DNA of 64,000 bases from Photobacterium chitinilyticum (GTDB lineage Bacteria > Pseudomonadota > Gammaproteobacteria > Enterobacterales > Vibrionaceae), in the NCBI RefSeq assembly GCF_004104355.1, contig NZ_RJLM01000004.1:186001-250000 (forward strand), written 5' to 3'. The notes below the pieces were generated by a model. The model was given only the letters and a program-made list of their open reading frames with translations, searched no databases and had not been told where the DNA came from. Position numbers and translations under genes: made by a program. Positions 45,129 through 54,566 of this stretch are shown piece by piece. Every line of letters begins with the position of its first letter. Positions within the stretch are counted from its first letter, which is position 1.

Positions 45129-46010
45129 ATGTTGTTTGATTTACATAGCCATACCACGGCATCGGATGGCCGTTTATCGCCAGAAGTATTGGTAAAAAGA
45201 GCGGTAGAACGACGCGTTGATGTGCTTGCGATCACAGATCACGATACCGTGGCTGGCCTAGAATCGGCGCAGCAGGCAATCGATGCAGAAAATTTGCCCT
45301 TAACTCTCATCAAAGGTATTGAAATATCGACACTTTGGCGAAATTTTGATATTCACATTGTCGGTTTGAATATTGATCCTGACCATCCTGCAATGACGAC
45401 ATTGATTGCCGAGCAAGCTGAACGTCGTGAGGTGCGAGCGGCACTAATTGCGGCGCGGTTGGAGAAGAACCGCATGCCGGGAGCACTCGAAGGCGCGAAG
45501 GCTATTGCCGGGGATGCGACGTTAACTCGATCTCATTTTGCCCAGTGGATAGTGGAGCAGGGCTATGCCAAAACGATGCAGGCAGTGTTCAAAAAGTTTC
45601 TGACCCGTAATAATCCGGGCTACGTACCGCCAAGCTGGTGTTCGATTGCCGATGCGGTCGGGGCGATTCATGCCGCCGGGGGCCAGGCCGTGCTGGCCCA
45701 CCCCGGTCGCTACAACATGACGGCGAAATGGCAGAAGCGTCTATTGACGGCGTTCGTCGAAGCCAACGGGGATGCAATGGAAGTTGCACAGCCTCAGCAA
45801 GCCCAGCAGGAGCGCAGAACACTTGCTGATTATTCGATTGAGTATAATTTGCTCGCTTCACAAGGTTCCGATTTTCATTATGCCTCTCCGTGGACCGAAC
45901 TTGGACGTAACCTCTGGTTGCCAAAAGGTGTGACTGAGGTCTGGCAAGACTGGAAAGTTGAAAAGAAGCGAGTTGATGAGGAGGTTCCGCACAGTACGGA
46001 ATCATCATAG
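45129..46010 (+). CDS. rnm: PHP-domain phosphoesterase / RNase AM
   Basis: A 293-residue PHP-fold metal-dependent phosphoesterase, the YciV/TrpH family, which acts as 5'-3' exoribonuclease maturing rRNA 5' ends and cleaves 3',5'-nucleoside bisphosphates in E. coli. Metal-binding signatures: [36 protein letters not shown] and SQGSDFHY. It is divergent from the trp operon and begins an operon with yciO (8-base gap). Confidence 0.94.
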   Translation: MLFDLHSHTTASDGRLSPEVLVKRAVERRVDVLAITDHDTVAGLESAQQAIDAENLPLTLIKGIEISTLWRNFDIHIVGLNIDPDHPAMTTLIAEQAERREVRAALIAARLEKNRMPGALEGAKAIAGDATLTRSHFAQWIVEQGYAKTMQAVFKKFLTRNNPGYVPPSWCSIADAVGAIHAAGGQAVLAHPGRYNMTAKWQKRLLTAFVEANGDAMEVAQPQQAQQERRTLADYSIEYNLLASQGSDFHYASPWTELGRNLWLPKGVTEVWQDWKVEKKRVDEEVPHSTESS

Positions 46011-46018
46011 GAGGAAGA

Positions 46019-46639
46019 ATGAGCCAATTTTTTTATGTTCACCCTGAAACACCACAAGTCCGATTAATTAATCAGGCGGTGGCAATGATTCGAAATGGCG
46101 GGGTGATTGTCTATCCGACCGATTCAGGTTATGCCCTGGGCTGTCAGTTGGAAAACAAGCAGGCGCTAGAGCGTATCTGTCAGATCCGCCGTCTTAACGA
46201 TAAACACAATTTCACCCTGTTGTGCCGAGACTTGTCCGAGCTATCGTTGTATGCCCGTGTCGATAACACGGCATTTCGCCTATTACGTAACAATACGCCT
46301 GGTGCCTATACGTTTATCTTTAAGGGGACGAAGGAAGTACCGCGTCGTCTGATGAACCCGAAACGTAAGACTATCGGTATTCGTGTGCCTGATAATGCTA
46401 TCGCTCTGGCGCTGTTGGATGCGCTGGGTGAGCCTATGATGTCGACATCGTTGATCTTGCCTGATAGCGATGTCGCTGAGTCTGATCCGGACGAGATCCG
46501 CGATAAGCTGGAGCATGCTGTTGATTTGATTATCAATGGTGGCTATTTGGGCGAGCAGCCGACCACTGTTATTGATTTCAGTAATGATGAAATGGAAGTG
46601 GCCCGTGTCGGTGCTGGGGATCCATCCCCGTTTGAATAA
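46019..46639 (+). CDS. yciO: YciO, Sua5/YrdC-family L-threonylcarbamoyladenylate-synthase-like protein
   Basis: A 206-residue YrdC/Sua5-like fold protein. Recognisable stretches are GGVIVYPTDSGYALGC, NDKHNFTLLCRDLSEL, NTPGAYTFIF and RVPDNAIALALLD. YciO is a paralogue of TsaC; its physiological role is less certain. AGGAGGAAG precedes the ATG. The gene is coupled to rnm. Confidence 0.94.
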   Translation: MSQFFYVHPETPQVRLINQAVAMIRNGGVIVYPTDSGYALGCQLENKQALERICQIRRLNDKHNFTLLCRDLSELSLYARVDNTAFRLLRNNTPGAYTFIFKGTKEVPRRLMNPKRKTIGIRVPDNAIALALLDALGEPMMSTSLILPDSDVAESDPDEIRDKLEHAVDLIINGGYLGEQPTTVIDFSNDEMEVARVGAGDPSPFE

Positions 46640-46684
46640 TAGGTGCTAAGTTTCTTATTTGCTCTTGCTGGTGGGAGCGAAGTC

Positions 46685-46729
46685 GATGCGGATAGCCATC
46701 TAATCCGTCTTTTAGGTGGTATCTGCATC
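46685..46729. other. Long imperfect hairpin downstream of yciO
   Basis: The left arm begins GATGCGGATA (46685) and the right arm ends GGTATCTGCATC (46729); they pair over ~18 bp with three mismatches around an 8-base loop. Few T residues follow, so it may be a weak terminator or a processing/stability element. The rest of the 239-base gap to rluB shows nothing recognisable. Confidence 0.45.
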
Positions 46730-46878
46730 AAGCTTTTGGCATAATTCGCGGTCGCTTTGAGAGGGCTTAAGGCGTGATACCAAACAGCGGCAACTTGTTC
46801 GCCAAATAGGCAGAAATTTGTGCTGTTAGTATATTTGATGATGTTTCGACGCCTGTGAAGGCGACAAAGGTTTATCCA

Positions 46879-47886
46879 ATGAGTGAAAAATTACAGAAGG
46901 TGCTAGCTCGTTCTGGCCATGGTTCTCGTCGCGAGCTTGAATTAATGATTCAAAATGGTCGTGTGAGCATTGATGGCAATGTCGCGAAGCTGGGCGATCG
47001 TCTTGAAGACGATCATGATTCCATTGTTCGTATAGACGGGCATAAAATCAGTCTACTCGCACCTTCTGAAGAAGTGTGTCGTGTGCTTGCGTATAACAAG
47101 CCTGAGGGTGAGCTATGTACACGTCATGACCCTGAAGGTCGTCGTACTGTTTTTGACCGCCTGCCGCGTTTGGAGACAGGGCGTTGGGTTTCCGTTGGTC
47201 GTCTTGATGCGAATACCTCAGGTTTGCTGCTATTCACTACTGATGGTGAGCTTGCTAATCGATTAATGCACCCAAGTCATCGTGTTGAGCGTGAATACAT
47301 GGTGCGTGTATTCGGTGACGTCAACGAGCAGATGGTGAAAAACCTTGTTAAAGGCGTGAAGCTTGAAGACGGTATGGCCCGCTTTGAAGACGTAGTTTAT
47401 GCCGGTGGTGAAGGGATGAACCATACGTTTTACGTTATGCTGACCGAAGGCCGTAACCGTGAGGTTCGCCGTCTTTGGGATTCTCAGGGTGTAACGGTTA
47501 GCCGTCTGAAGCGTGTCCGTTACGGTGACATTTTCCTGACCAAGGATATGCCGCGTGGCGGATGGAATGAGCTTGAGCTGAAAGAAGTTAACTACCTGCG
47601 TGAAATGGTAGAGCTGAAGCCAGAAGAAAACACCATGCTGACGGTTGAAGGCCAAAAGCGCAAGAAAGGGGTTCGTCAGATCCGTCGTGCTGTTCGTCGT
47701 CACGAAGAGCGTGTGAATGATGACTCGCCTCGTGGTCGTCGTGGTCGCCAGGATAACCGCCGTTCTTCTTCTCGCAACAAAGATGCAGAAGCAGCGCCGC
47801 AAGGCCGACGTAAACCTTCAGGCAATGCGGCAAACCGCCGTAATCCGCTGAAGAACAAGCCTGCCAAGCCGCGTACGCGCAAATAA
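46879..47886 (+). CDS. rluB: 23S rRNA pseudouridine-2605 synthase
   Basis: Isomerises a uridine in helix 93 of 23S rRNA. The start at ATG 46879 (AAAGG upstream) gives 335 residues: S4 domain (about 1-50, [19 protein letters not shown]), pseudouridine-synthase domain with catalytic Asp in [15 protein letters not shown], and [15 protein letters not shown]. It has a long Arg/Lys-rich C-terminal tail (about 265-335), as in E. coli RluB. Ends at a strong terminator. Confidence 0.95.
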   Translation: MSEKLQKVLARSGHGSRRELELMIQNGRVSIDGNVAKLGDRLEDDHDSIVRIDGHKISLLAPSEEVCRVLAYNKPEGELCTRHDPEGRRTVFDRLPRLETGRWVSVGRLDANTSGLLLFTTDGELANRLMHPSHRVEREYMVRVFGDVNEQMVKNLVKGVKLEDGMARFEDVVYAGGEGMNHTFYVMLTEGRNREVRRLWDSQGVTVSRLKRVRYGDIFLTKDMPRGGWNELELKEVNYLREMVELKPEENTMLTVEGQKRKKGVRQIRRAVRRHEERVNDDSPRGRRGRQDNRRSSSRNKDAEAAPQGRRKPSGNAANRRNPLKNKPAKPRTRK

Positions 47887-47902
47887 GCAGTGTGTAGAAT
47901 TT

Positions 47903-47930
47903 AAAAAAGCAGCCAATGGCTGCTTTTTTT
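47903..47930 (+). terminator. Terminator after rluB
   Basis: AAAAAAGCAGCC pairs with GGCTGCTTTTTT around AAT; T-runs on both strands. Confidence 0.92.
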
Positions 47931-47962
47931 ATATCTGGCTACTTACGTCAAGCATTGTAACC

Positions 47963-47999
47963 ACCCCCTCCCTTTTTGAAGGGTGGGGTTAGGGTGGGG
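47963..47999. repeat. C-rich/G-rich intergenic repeat with G-quadruplex pattern
   Basis: A hairpin (CCACCCC...GGGGT-type arms around CCTTTTTGAA) ending in four G-runs, GGGTGGGGTTAGGGTGGGG, loops of 1, 3 and 1 bases (47981-47999, plus strand). It lies between rluB and the end of yciK. A related C-run/G-run hairpin is found at 54541-54564, also beside the stop of a minus-strand gene. Confidence 0.6.
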
Positions 48000-48758
48000 T
48001 TAAGCTGCCCCTGGCTTGCGCTTCGGCTGGGCATCAAGGCACAGGCCGTTAACCTCCTTGCTTTCAGGACCCATCAGGTACAGATACAGCGGCATAATGT
48101 CTGCCGGTGTTTTCAGCCGCGAACTATCTTCGGCTGGGTAGGCTTTGGCGCGCATAGCGGTGCGGGTACCGCCCGGGTTGATGGCGTTAACGCGGACATT
48201 GGTGTTGCTCATCTCGTCAGCCAGCACCTGCATCATGCCTTCGGTTGCAAACTTGGAGATTGAGTAGGCTCCCCAGAAGGCACGGCCTTCGTGACCCACG
48301 GTCGACGAGGTAAAGATAATGCGGCCGTCTTCGGCTTTCTTGACCAGGGGCATCAGCGCCTGGGTCATCAAAAATTGTGCCTTGACATTGACCTGCATGA
48401 CATCGTCAAAGGTATCTTCGCCGAGTTGATCGAACGGACTCATTACGCCCAGCAGACCGGCATTGTGCAGTACACCGTCAAGGCGGCCGAACTGGCCTTC
48501 GATGGTCTCGACCATGTCCTCATAGTTCTGCTTGGTCGCCCCTTGTAGATCTAGAGGAATAATCGCAGGCTGCGCATAGTCCAGCGCTTCAATTTCATCG
48601 TAAACGGCTTCGAGCTTAGCAACTGTTCGGCCAAGCAAAATAACAGTTGCACCGTGAGCTGCATAGCTGATGGCTGCTTGGCGGCCAATACCCTCACCAG
48701 CGCCTGTCACCAAAATGACACGATCTTTGAGAGAATCTGCAGCGGTTTGATATTCCAC
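48000..48758 (-). CDS. yciK: YciK short-chain dehydrogenase/reductase
   Basis: A 252-residue SDR-family oxidoreductase. The cofactor motif is VTGAGEGIGRQ, NAG appears as LHNAGLLG, the catalytic Ser is in FTSSTVGHEGRAFWGAYSIS, and the YxxxK is AYSISK. The start is GTG 48758: AAGGAAG lies 6 bases upstream, and the sequence then aligns with E. coli YciK from its first residues (EYQ.). The frame extends to 48833, but that part is not family-like. Substrate unknown. Confidence 0.92.
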   Translation of the reverse strand: MEYQTAADSLKDRVILVTGAGEGIGRQAAISYAAHGATVILLGRTVAKLEAVYDEIEALDYAQPAIIPLDLQGATKQNYEDMVETIEGQFGRLDGVLHNAGLLGVMSPFDQLGEDTFDDVMQVNVKAQFLMTQALMPLVKKAEDGRIIFTSSTVGHEGRAFWGAYSISKFATEGMMQVLADEMSNTNVRVNAINPGGTRTAMRAKAYPAEDSSRLKTPADIMPLYLYLMGPESKEVNGLCLDAQPKRKPGAA

Positions 48759-48791
48759 GTGTAACTTCCTTATTTGTTTTTTAGTTTTTCT

Positions 48792-48816
48792 ATTATACCC
48801 AAGCAACCTCAAGATG
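48792..48816. repeat. Possible dispersed Vibrionaceae repeat fragment
   Basis: The element ATTATACCCAAGCAACCTC followed by AAGATGC resembles a motif recalled as frequent between genes of Vibrio and Photobacterium. Only one copy is in the window, so this rests on memory. Confidence 0.35.
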
Positions 48817-48930
48817 CTCGTTTCAATGAACATTCCTACAGTTAGCCAAGCCGAACTACTCTTTCTCGGTGTGGCATTAATTTTAATAGAATCTATAATG
48901 CCCGCTTGTACTTCTTTAGGAGCTTAGTTC

Positions 48931-49212
48931 GTGAGCAAGAAGCCAGATAGAATTACGGCCATGCAGCAAATTATTGATGCAGTCAAGCAGGACTTCCCGC
49001 TATACCAAGAAGATACTTTTACGTGTGGCCCTGATAACAGTTGTATTGGTTGTCCCAAAAAACTGATGGAACTTGTCGACTCTGACTTATCTTACTGGGA
49101 ACACCAGATTAAGCGTGGATTGCCACCCACATTCGATGAACTGTCGAAATTCGGAAAGATGTGTAAAAACATACGTAGGGCTCTGGTTCGTAACAACAGA
49201 ATTTCTTCTTGA
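48931..49212 (+). CDS. Conserved cysteine-rich small protein upstream of sohB
   Basis: A 93-residue soluble protein of unknown function. It has a CGPDNSCIGCPKK cluster (C-x5-C-x2-C) and a further Cys in FGKMCKNIRRAL, which could bind zinc or an iron-sulfur cluster. The start is GTG with AGGAGC 8 bases upstream. It lies 241 bases before sohB on the same strand. I recall similar small proteins beside sohB in gammaproteobacteria but know no function. Confidence 0.75.
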   Translation: MSKKPDRITAMQQIIDAVKQDFPLYQEDTFTCGPDNSCIGCPKKLMELVDSDLSYWEHQIKRGLPPTFDELSKFGKMCKNIRRALVRNNRISS

Positions 49213-49453
49213 ATATAGCCTTTGGGTGGGGGCGTAGAATCAAAGCTTGAAATGTACTTTGTATTTTATCGTTGATACTGTCGATAATTGTAATTGCTCT
49301 TGTGCTCGAAGAAGACAAGCATCGTAAGCCTATTGGTAAGTTAACAGACTTGTGGAATGCCTACGCTGCCCATATCTCTAAGAAGATGCAAAATATAAGC
49401 GAATCATTGTCCCTTGTGGCAATGGTTAAAATGCCAAAAATGAGGACTCAACA

Positions 49454-50515
49454 TTGGATTTTTTGTTTGATTATGGGCTATTCCTAGCCAAAATCGCCAC
49501 GGTGGTGATTGCGATTGTCAGTATTCTTGTATTAGCTAAAGGATTGAGTGGTCGCCATGGGACGCAAAAAGGTGAATTGGAAGTTACTGATCTCACTGAG
49601 CAGTACAAAAATACCGTACATCAGTTAGAGTCACATTTGTTTGACAAGCCATTGCTTAAAGCCCGTGAAAAGGCGGAAAAGAAGGCAGAAAAAGAGAAAA
49701 ACAAAGAGCGTCAGAGCGAGATTAAAAAAGCGGCGAAAGCCGGCGATCTTTCTCACGTCCGAGAGCCCCGTCTATTTGTCCTCGATTTCCATGGCAGCAT
49801 TGATGCACGCGAAGTCTCGGCACTGCGCGAAGAGGTAACAGCTGTGTTGGCAGTTGCGATGGAAGGTGACGAAGTGTTGCTTCGCCTTGAGACCGGGGGG
49901 GGGATGGTCCACGGTTATGGCCTGGCGTCTTCTCAGCTTGATCGCCTGAAATCTGCGGGTATCAAACTGACTATTTCAGTTGACAAGGTTGCTGCAAGCG
50001 GCGGCTATATGATGGCCTGTGTGGCCGATAAGATTATCTCGGCTCCGTTTGCGGTTGTTGGCTCTATCGGGGTCATTGCCCAGTTGCCGAATTTCAACAA
50101 GCTATTGAAGAAAAATGATATTGAGTTTGAACAGATCACTGCGGGTGAGTTCAAGCGCACGTTGACTATGTTCGGTGAAAATACCGACAAAGCGCGTGAA
50201 AAATTCCAGGTTGAAATAGAAGAAACGCACGATCTGTTTAAGAACTTCATCGAGGATCACCGTCCGGAGCTTGATTTGGAGAAAGTGGCAACAGGCGAGC
50301 ACTGGTTTGGCAAGCAGGCCCATGAGCTTGGCTTGGTGGACGAGATTGGCACCAGTGATGATTTTATTACTCATGCCTGCAAAGATCGCGAGGTACTGGG
50401 AGTCCGCTATGTCCAGCGCAAGAAGCTGGCAGAAAAGCTAGCGGGCGCTACAGGTGAAGCTGCCGATAATCTGTTGCTGAAGTGGATCAGTCGCGGTCAG
50501 CGACCAATCGTATAG
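49454..50515 (+). CDS. sohB: SohB inner-membrane S49-family serine protease
   Basis: A 353-residue signal-peptide-peptidase-like protease anchored by an N-terminal helix (about 8-27), active site facing the periplasm. The S49 core has LRLETGGGMVHGYGLA, the nucleophile Ser in VDKVAASGGYMMACVA, and the conserved SAPFAVVGSIGVIAQ. The start is TTG: GAGG lies 8 bases upstream and the residues after it (DFLFDYGLFLAKIATVV) align with the E. coli SohB N-terminus. A charged Lys/Glu/Ala coiled segment lies at about 62-95. Confidence 0.94.
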   Translation: MDFLFDYGLFLAKIATVVIAIVSILVLAKGLSGRHGTQKGELEVTDLTEQYKNTVHQLESHLFDKPLLKAREKAEKKAEKEKNKERQSEIKKAAKAGDLSHVREPRLFVLDFHGSIDAREVSALREEVTAVLAVAMEGDEVLLRLETGGGMVHGYGLASSQLDRLKSAGIKLTISVDKVAASGGYMMACVADKIISAPFAVVGSIGVIAQLPNFNKLLKKNDIEFEQITAGEFKRTLTMFGENTDKAREKFQVEIEETHDLFKNFIEDHRPELDLEKVATGEHWFGKQAHELGLVDEIGTSDDFITHACKDREVLGVRYVQRKKLAEKLAGATGEAADNLLLKWISRGQRPIV

Positions 50516-50523
50516 GTTTTCAG

Positions 50524-50934
50524 ATGAATCAGATATGGGCATTTTTTTCCTTTAAGGGGCGTATGCGACGCCGTGATTACTGGCTGTATAGTTTGCCGGT
50601 TCTGCTGGTATTGCTGCCGGTGTTTATTTATACCGATCCGAGAAATGCCGCTGATAACGCTGTATTGCAAGTATTGTCGCTGGTGATCTTCGGCTTTGCA
50701 TTTTGGGCTTCTGCGGCACTGAATGTGAAGCGGCTTCATGACCGAAATAAAAGCGGTTGGTGGGTGATCGTGACATTTTTGCCGATTATCGGACCAATAT
50801 TCGTCATTGTTGAGTTAGGCGTTTTGGATGGAACAAAGGGACCGAATCAGTTCGGTGCTGATCCGAAAAAGCGTGATGAGCCACCTGCCGATGATAGTGA
50901 TGTTAATAAAGACACCATGACGATTGATATCTGA
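50524..50934 (+). CDS. DUF805 membrane protein
   Basis: A 136-residue DUF805 inner-membrane protein with three to four helices. The family signature FSFKGRMRRRDYWLY is at the N-terminus, and LNVKRLHDRNKSGWW follows. ATG 50524 is preferred over 50482 (the signature begins right after it). It starts 8 bases after sohB. Function unknown. Confidence 0.87.
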   Translation: MNQIWAFFSFKGRMRRRDYWLYSLPVLLVLLPVFIYTDPRNAADNAVLQVLSLVIFGFAFWASAALNVKRLHDRNKSGWWVIVTFLPIIGPIFVIVELGVLDGTKGPNQFGADPKKRDEPPADDSDVNKDTMTIDI

Positions 50935-50964
50935 TATCTGATAGCTGTTTGCCACTATGTTTCA

Positions 50965-50991
50965 CAGCCCCGCCACTGCGGGGCTGCTTTA
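50965..50991. terminator. Terminator between DUF805 gene and yciN
   Basis: CAGCCCCGC pairs with GCGGGGCTG around CACT; the T-tract is interrupted (CTTTATT). Confidence 0.75.
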
Positions 50992-51005
50992 TTCGGTATG
51001 AGCCG

Positions 51006-51254
51006 TTAGCCTTTTAGCGTGAACTCAGGGGACAGCTTATGGGCAAGAAACTTGAACATATTAAAAACAGCTGTGGTTTTTTCTGTCGGCAGGCCGCTAT
51101 CATCCAAGAAGTATTCCCCCTTGAACACCAGCACATCGTCTTTTTCTTCAACGGAAGTGGCTCGCATGCCATCTAGATAGGCGTCATGGTCCTGAATGAG
51201 CTGGTTCGCAATCATCAGTAAGTCTTCGGAAGAAATGTTTTGTTTATTGCTCAT
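51006..51254 (-). CDS. yciN: YciN family protein
   Basis: An 82-residue small soluble protein. It matches E. coli YciN in length and core (VLVFKGEYFLDDSGLPTEKT, TAVFNMFKFLAHKLS). Function unknown. In E. coli it also lies between sohB and topA, so synteny supports the call. Confidence 0.92.
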   Translation of the reverse strand: MSNKQNISSEDLLMIANQLIQDHDAYLDGMRATSVEEKDDVLVFKGEYFLDDSGLPTEKTTAVFNMFKFLAHKLSPEFTLKG

Positions 51255-51657
51255 GCTGTTATCTCTTGGATCATAGAATGATAGCTGCTGGTGTTTACCG
51301 CGGTGCTATAGAGGGCCCTCAGTGTATTGAAGTTAACACGATAAAACAAACCTTTGCCGGGGTAGTGAATTATTCTCAAATTGGTTAAAGAGTGTCTGGC
51401 TGAGGTGCAAATTCGACCAATTTATGTGAGCGATGGCAAAAATTTATGGGTTTTAATAGTCAAAGACGAGATGAGGTGGTAATGATTAGCGCCCTCAGCC
51501 ACTTTACGGTCATAAATAAAGTCTAAAGAGAGGTTGGATTGCAGTAATATAGAGGCGAAAAATTTGCTTTAACGTGGTGTTAACATGTGGGGAAGGGACG
51601 AGCAAACAGTCCATTTTCATCAAAAAGCAGTTGACCTTCTAGGATTGTAGCCCAATA
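51255..51657. other. Intergenic region upstream of topA without a gene
   Basis: About 400 bases between divergent yciN and topA. No coding frame or clear operator was recognised; topA promoters must lie here or between the repeat and the start. Confidence 0.35.
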
Positions 51658-51761
51658 TGTAAATACCAATTACATTAAGTAACTACTTATCCCGAGCGTT
51701 TTTCTTAGCGTATTGAGAATGCCTCTAGTGATTAGTTACTTAATCAGTTTGGTTTATTAGT
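51658..51761. repeat. MITE-like palindromic repeat upstream of topA
   Basis: Inverted terminal arms: TAAATACCAATTACATTAAG with TAACTA following (51660-51685), and TAGTTACTTAATCAGTTTGG followed by TTTATTA (51732-51758). They flank about 45 bases, which carry no gene. The arm core is shared with the hairpin at 35418-35469. It may be a non-autonomous element inserted between yciN and topA. Confidence 0.55.
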
Positions 51762-51848
51762 GTTGCCGTGCCTCATTGTGATGATTAGCATGCAACTATT
51801 TGTTTTATATTGAAAGTTTTGCGAGCACGAGGACGTAATAGAGTCATT

Positions 51849-54494
51849 ATGGGTAAATCTCTCGTTATCGTGGAGTCCCCAGCCAAGGCGAAAACTATAA
51901 ATAAGTACTTGGGTAAGGACTTCATTGTAAAGTCAAGTGTGGGTCACGTCCGTGATTTACCAACGGGTGCACGTAGTACGGGCAAAAAAGCCGCTCCTAC
52001 CTCGACAAAGGGGTTGAGCGTTGAAGAGAAGGCCCGTATCAAGAAAGAAAAAGAGCGTAAGGCGCTGATCGGAAAGATGGGGGTTAACCCATATAACGAT
52101 TGGGAAGCGCAGTACGAAGTGCTACCGGGCAAAGAAAAAGTCGTTAACGAATTACAGAAGCTGGCCGAAGACGCCGACTTTGTTTATCTGGCGACCGATT
52201 TGGACCGCGAGGGAGAAGCTATTGCGTGGCACCTTCGTGAGATCATCGGTGGTGATGATGAACGTTATAAGCGAGTGGTTTTTAATGAGATCACCAAAAA
52301 TGCAATTCAGCAGGCGTTCGAACAGCCTGGTGAGCTGAACATTGATGGTGTGAACGCCCAGCAGGCGAGACGTTTCCTAGACCGTGTCGTTGGCTTTATG
52401 GTGTCGCCGCTGCTGTGGAAAAAGGTTGCTCGTGGCCTTTCTGCCGGTCGTGTCCAGTCAGTTGCGGTAAAACTGATTGTCGAGCGTGAGCGTGAAATCA
52501 AGGCATTTACGCCGGAAGAGTTCTGGGATATTCATGCCAATACCCAGACGGTAGGCAATGATGCACTGCGTCTGATGGTTGCCCAGCAGGCGGGTAAAGC
52601 ATTCCGTCCTGAAAATGAAGCCGATACCATGGCGGCCAAGTCGCTGTTGGAAAAAGCGGCCTACAAGGTTATCGATCGTGAAGATCGCCCGACCAGCAGC
52701 AAGCCGTCGGCACCTTATATCACCTCGACGTTGCAGCAGGCTGCAAGTACCCGTTTGGGTTACGGTGTAAAACGTACGATGGGTCTGGCACAGCGTTTGT
52801 ATGAGGCTGGCTACATTACCTATATGCGTACCGACTCGACAAACTTGTCGAAGGAAGCTGTTGAGTCTGCCCGTGATTTTATTGGTAGCGAGTACGGCGA
52901 GAACTATTTGCCGGCGAAGCCGAATGTTTACGGTAGCAAAGGCAATGCTCAGGAAGCGCACGAAGCGATCCGCCCATCTAGTGTTGATGTGAAAGCAGAA
53001 AACCTGGAAGGCATGGAGCAGGATGCGATTAAGCTATATGATCTTATTTGGCGCCAGTTTGTTGCCTGTCAGATGGTACCAGCGAAATATGATTCGAGCA
53101 CAATTACCGTTCAGGCTGGTGATTTTACGCTGAAAGCCAAAGGTCGCACGATGCGTTTTGCGGGTTGGACCCATGTTCAGCGTCCATCCGGCAAAACAGA
53201 AGATACAACGCTGCCTATGGTCCACGTAGGCGATTTACTGACGCTTGAAGAGCTAGAGCCTAAGCAGCACTTCACTAAGCCGCCAGCGCGCTTTACAGAG
53301 GCTGCATTGGTTAAAGAGCTAGAGAAGAAAGGCATTGGCCGACCTTCAACCTATGCGTCAATCATTTCGACGATCCAGGATCGTGGTTATGTCCGTGTTG
53401 ATCAGCGCCGGTTCTATGCCGAGAAAATGGGTGAAATTGTTTCTGACCGTTTGGATGAGAGCTTCTCTGATCTGATGGACTATGATTTCACCGCGCGTAT
53501 GGAAGGCAATCTGGATAAGATTGCGGAAGGCGAGGCGAACTGGAAAGGCGTACTGGATCATTTTTTCAGCGACTTTACCTCAGAGCTCGAAAAAGCCGAG
53601 CGTGAAGAAGATGAAGGCGGCATGAAGCCGAACAACATCGTCCTGACCGATATCAAGTGCCCGACATGTGAGCGCCCGATGGGGATTCGCACCGCGTCAA
53701 CTGGCGTGTTCCTTGGTTGTTCTGGTTATGCCCTGCCGCCGAAAGAACGCTGTAAGACAACAATCAATCTTGGTGATGAAGAAGGCATTGTTAACGTTCT
53801 TGAAGAAGACGTTGAAACAGCAGCACTGCGTGCCAAGAAGCGCTGTCCTAAGTGTGATACTGCGATGGATGCCTACCTGATTGATCAGGAGCGCAAGCTG
53901 CACGTCTGTGGTAACAACCCTGGCTGTGACGGCTATATTGTCGAGAAAGGCGAGTTCAAGCTGAAGGGCTATGAAGGCCCGGTTATCGAATGTGACAAAT
54001 GTGGCTCGGATATGGAGCTGAAGAACGGTCGCTTCGGTAAGTACATGGGCTGTACCAGCGAAGAGTGTAAGAACACACGAAAGATCCTGAAAAATGGTGA
54101 GGTTGCACCACCGAAGGAAGATCCTGTCCATTTACCGGAACTACCGTGTAGTCAGGATCCGGATGCTTACTTCGTTCTGCGTGACGGTGCCTCTGGCCTG
54201 TTTATGGCAGCAAGTACTTTCCCTAAATCACGTGAGACTCGTGCACCGTTGGTGGAAGAGTTAGCCCGATTTAAGGATCGCCTGTCACCGAAGTTTACAT
54301 ATTTGGCCGATGCGCCAACCGAAGATCCGGATGGTCGTCCGACAGTCGTTCGTTTTAGCCGCAAGACTAAAGAGAATTACATCCGTTCGGAAATCGAAGG
54401 CAAGCCATCAGGCTGGACCGGTCTCTTCATTGACGGTAAGTGGGAAATTACCGACAAGCGTAAGAAGCCGAAGAAAGAAAAAGCCGAGAAATAA
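51849..54494 (+). CDS. topA: DNA topoisomerase I
   Basis: Type IA topoisomerase relaxing negative supercoils. ATG 51849 starts exactly at the conserved [17 protein letters not shown] (TOPRIM), giving 881 residues. [18 protein letters not shown] is the TOPRIM acidic region; catalytic Tyr325 lies in [26 protein letters not shown] is conserved. The C-terminus has tetracysteine zinc modules (CPTCERP...C...C from about 603; [16 protein letters not shown]) and a basic tail. Compared with E. coli a Lys-rich loop after residue 38 differs. Confidence 0.97.
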   Translation: MGKSLVIVESPAKAKTINKYLGKDFIVKSSVGHVRDLPTGARSTGKKAAPTSTKGLSVEEKARIKKEKERKALIGKMGVNPYNDWEAQYEVLPGKEKVVNELQKLAEDADFVYLATDLDREGEAIAWHLREIIGGDDERYKRVVFNEITKNAIQQAFEQPGELNIDGVNAQQARRFLDRVVGFMVSPLLWKKVARGLSAGRVQSVAVKLIVEREREIKAFTPEEFWDIHANTQTVGNDALRLMVAQQAGKAFRPENEADTMAAKSLLEKAAYKVIDREDRPTSSKPSAPYITSTLQQAASTRLGYGVKRTMGLAQRLYEAGYITYMRTDSTNLSKEAVESARDFIGSEYGENYLPAKPNVYGSKGNAQEAHEAIRPSSVDVKAENLEGMEQDAIKLYDLIWRQFVACQMVPAKYDSSTITVQAGDFTLKAKGRTMRFAGWTHVQRPSGKTEDTTLPMVHVGDLLTLEELEPKQHFTKPPARFTEAALVKELEKKGIGRPSTYASIISTIQDRGYVRVDQRRFYAEKMGEIVSDRLDESFSDLMDYDFTARMEGNLDKIAEGEANWKGVLDHFFSDFTSELEKAEREEDEGGMKPNNIVLTDIKCPTCERPMGIRTASTGVFLGCSGYALPPKERCKTTINLGDEEGIVNVLEEDVETAALRAKKRCPKCDTAMDAYLIDQERKLHVCGNNPGCDGYIVEKGEFKLKGYEGPVIECDKCGSDMELKNGRFGKYMGCTSEECKNTRKILKNGEVAPPKEDPVHLPELPCSQDPDAYFVLRDGASGLFMAASTFPKSRETRAPLVEELARFKDRLSPKFTYLADAPTEDPDGRPTVVRFSRKTKENYIRSEIEGKPSGWTGLFIDGKWEITDKRKKPKKEKAEK

Positions 54495-54495
54495 T

Positions 54496-54520
54496 AAAAA
54501 CCGCCGAAAGGCGGTTTTTT
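54496..54520 (+). terminator. Terminator after topA
   Basis: AAAAACCGCC pairs with GGCGGTTTTT around GAAA, then T; A-run on the other side makes it possibly bidirectional. Confidence 0.92.
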
Positions 54521-54540
54521 TATGAAAAGCTTTTGGGGTT

Positions 54541-54564
54541 CCTCCCCTTTTTAAGAGGGAGGGG
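54541..54564. repeat. C-run/G-run hairpin beside the miaE stop
   Basis: CCTCCC (54541-54546) pairs with GGGAGG (54557-54562) around a T-rich loop. It resembles the 47963-47999 element in sequence (C-runs, TTTTT, AAG, G-runs) and in position at the end of a minus-strand gene. Confidence 0.5.
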
Positions 54565-54566
54565 CT

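Noticed and set aside
45589-46008. 139-codon minus-strand frame inside rnm
   Set aside because: Antisense shadow of a conserved PHP-domain gene; no start signal or family match.
49272-49487. Open frame of 71 codons between the cysteine-rich gene and sohB
   Set aside because: It overlaps the sohB start in another frame, has no ribosome-binding site and no recognisable protein features.
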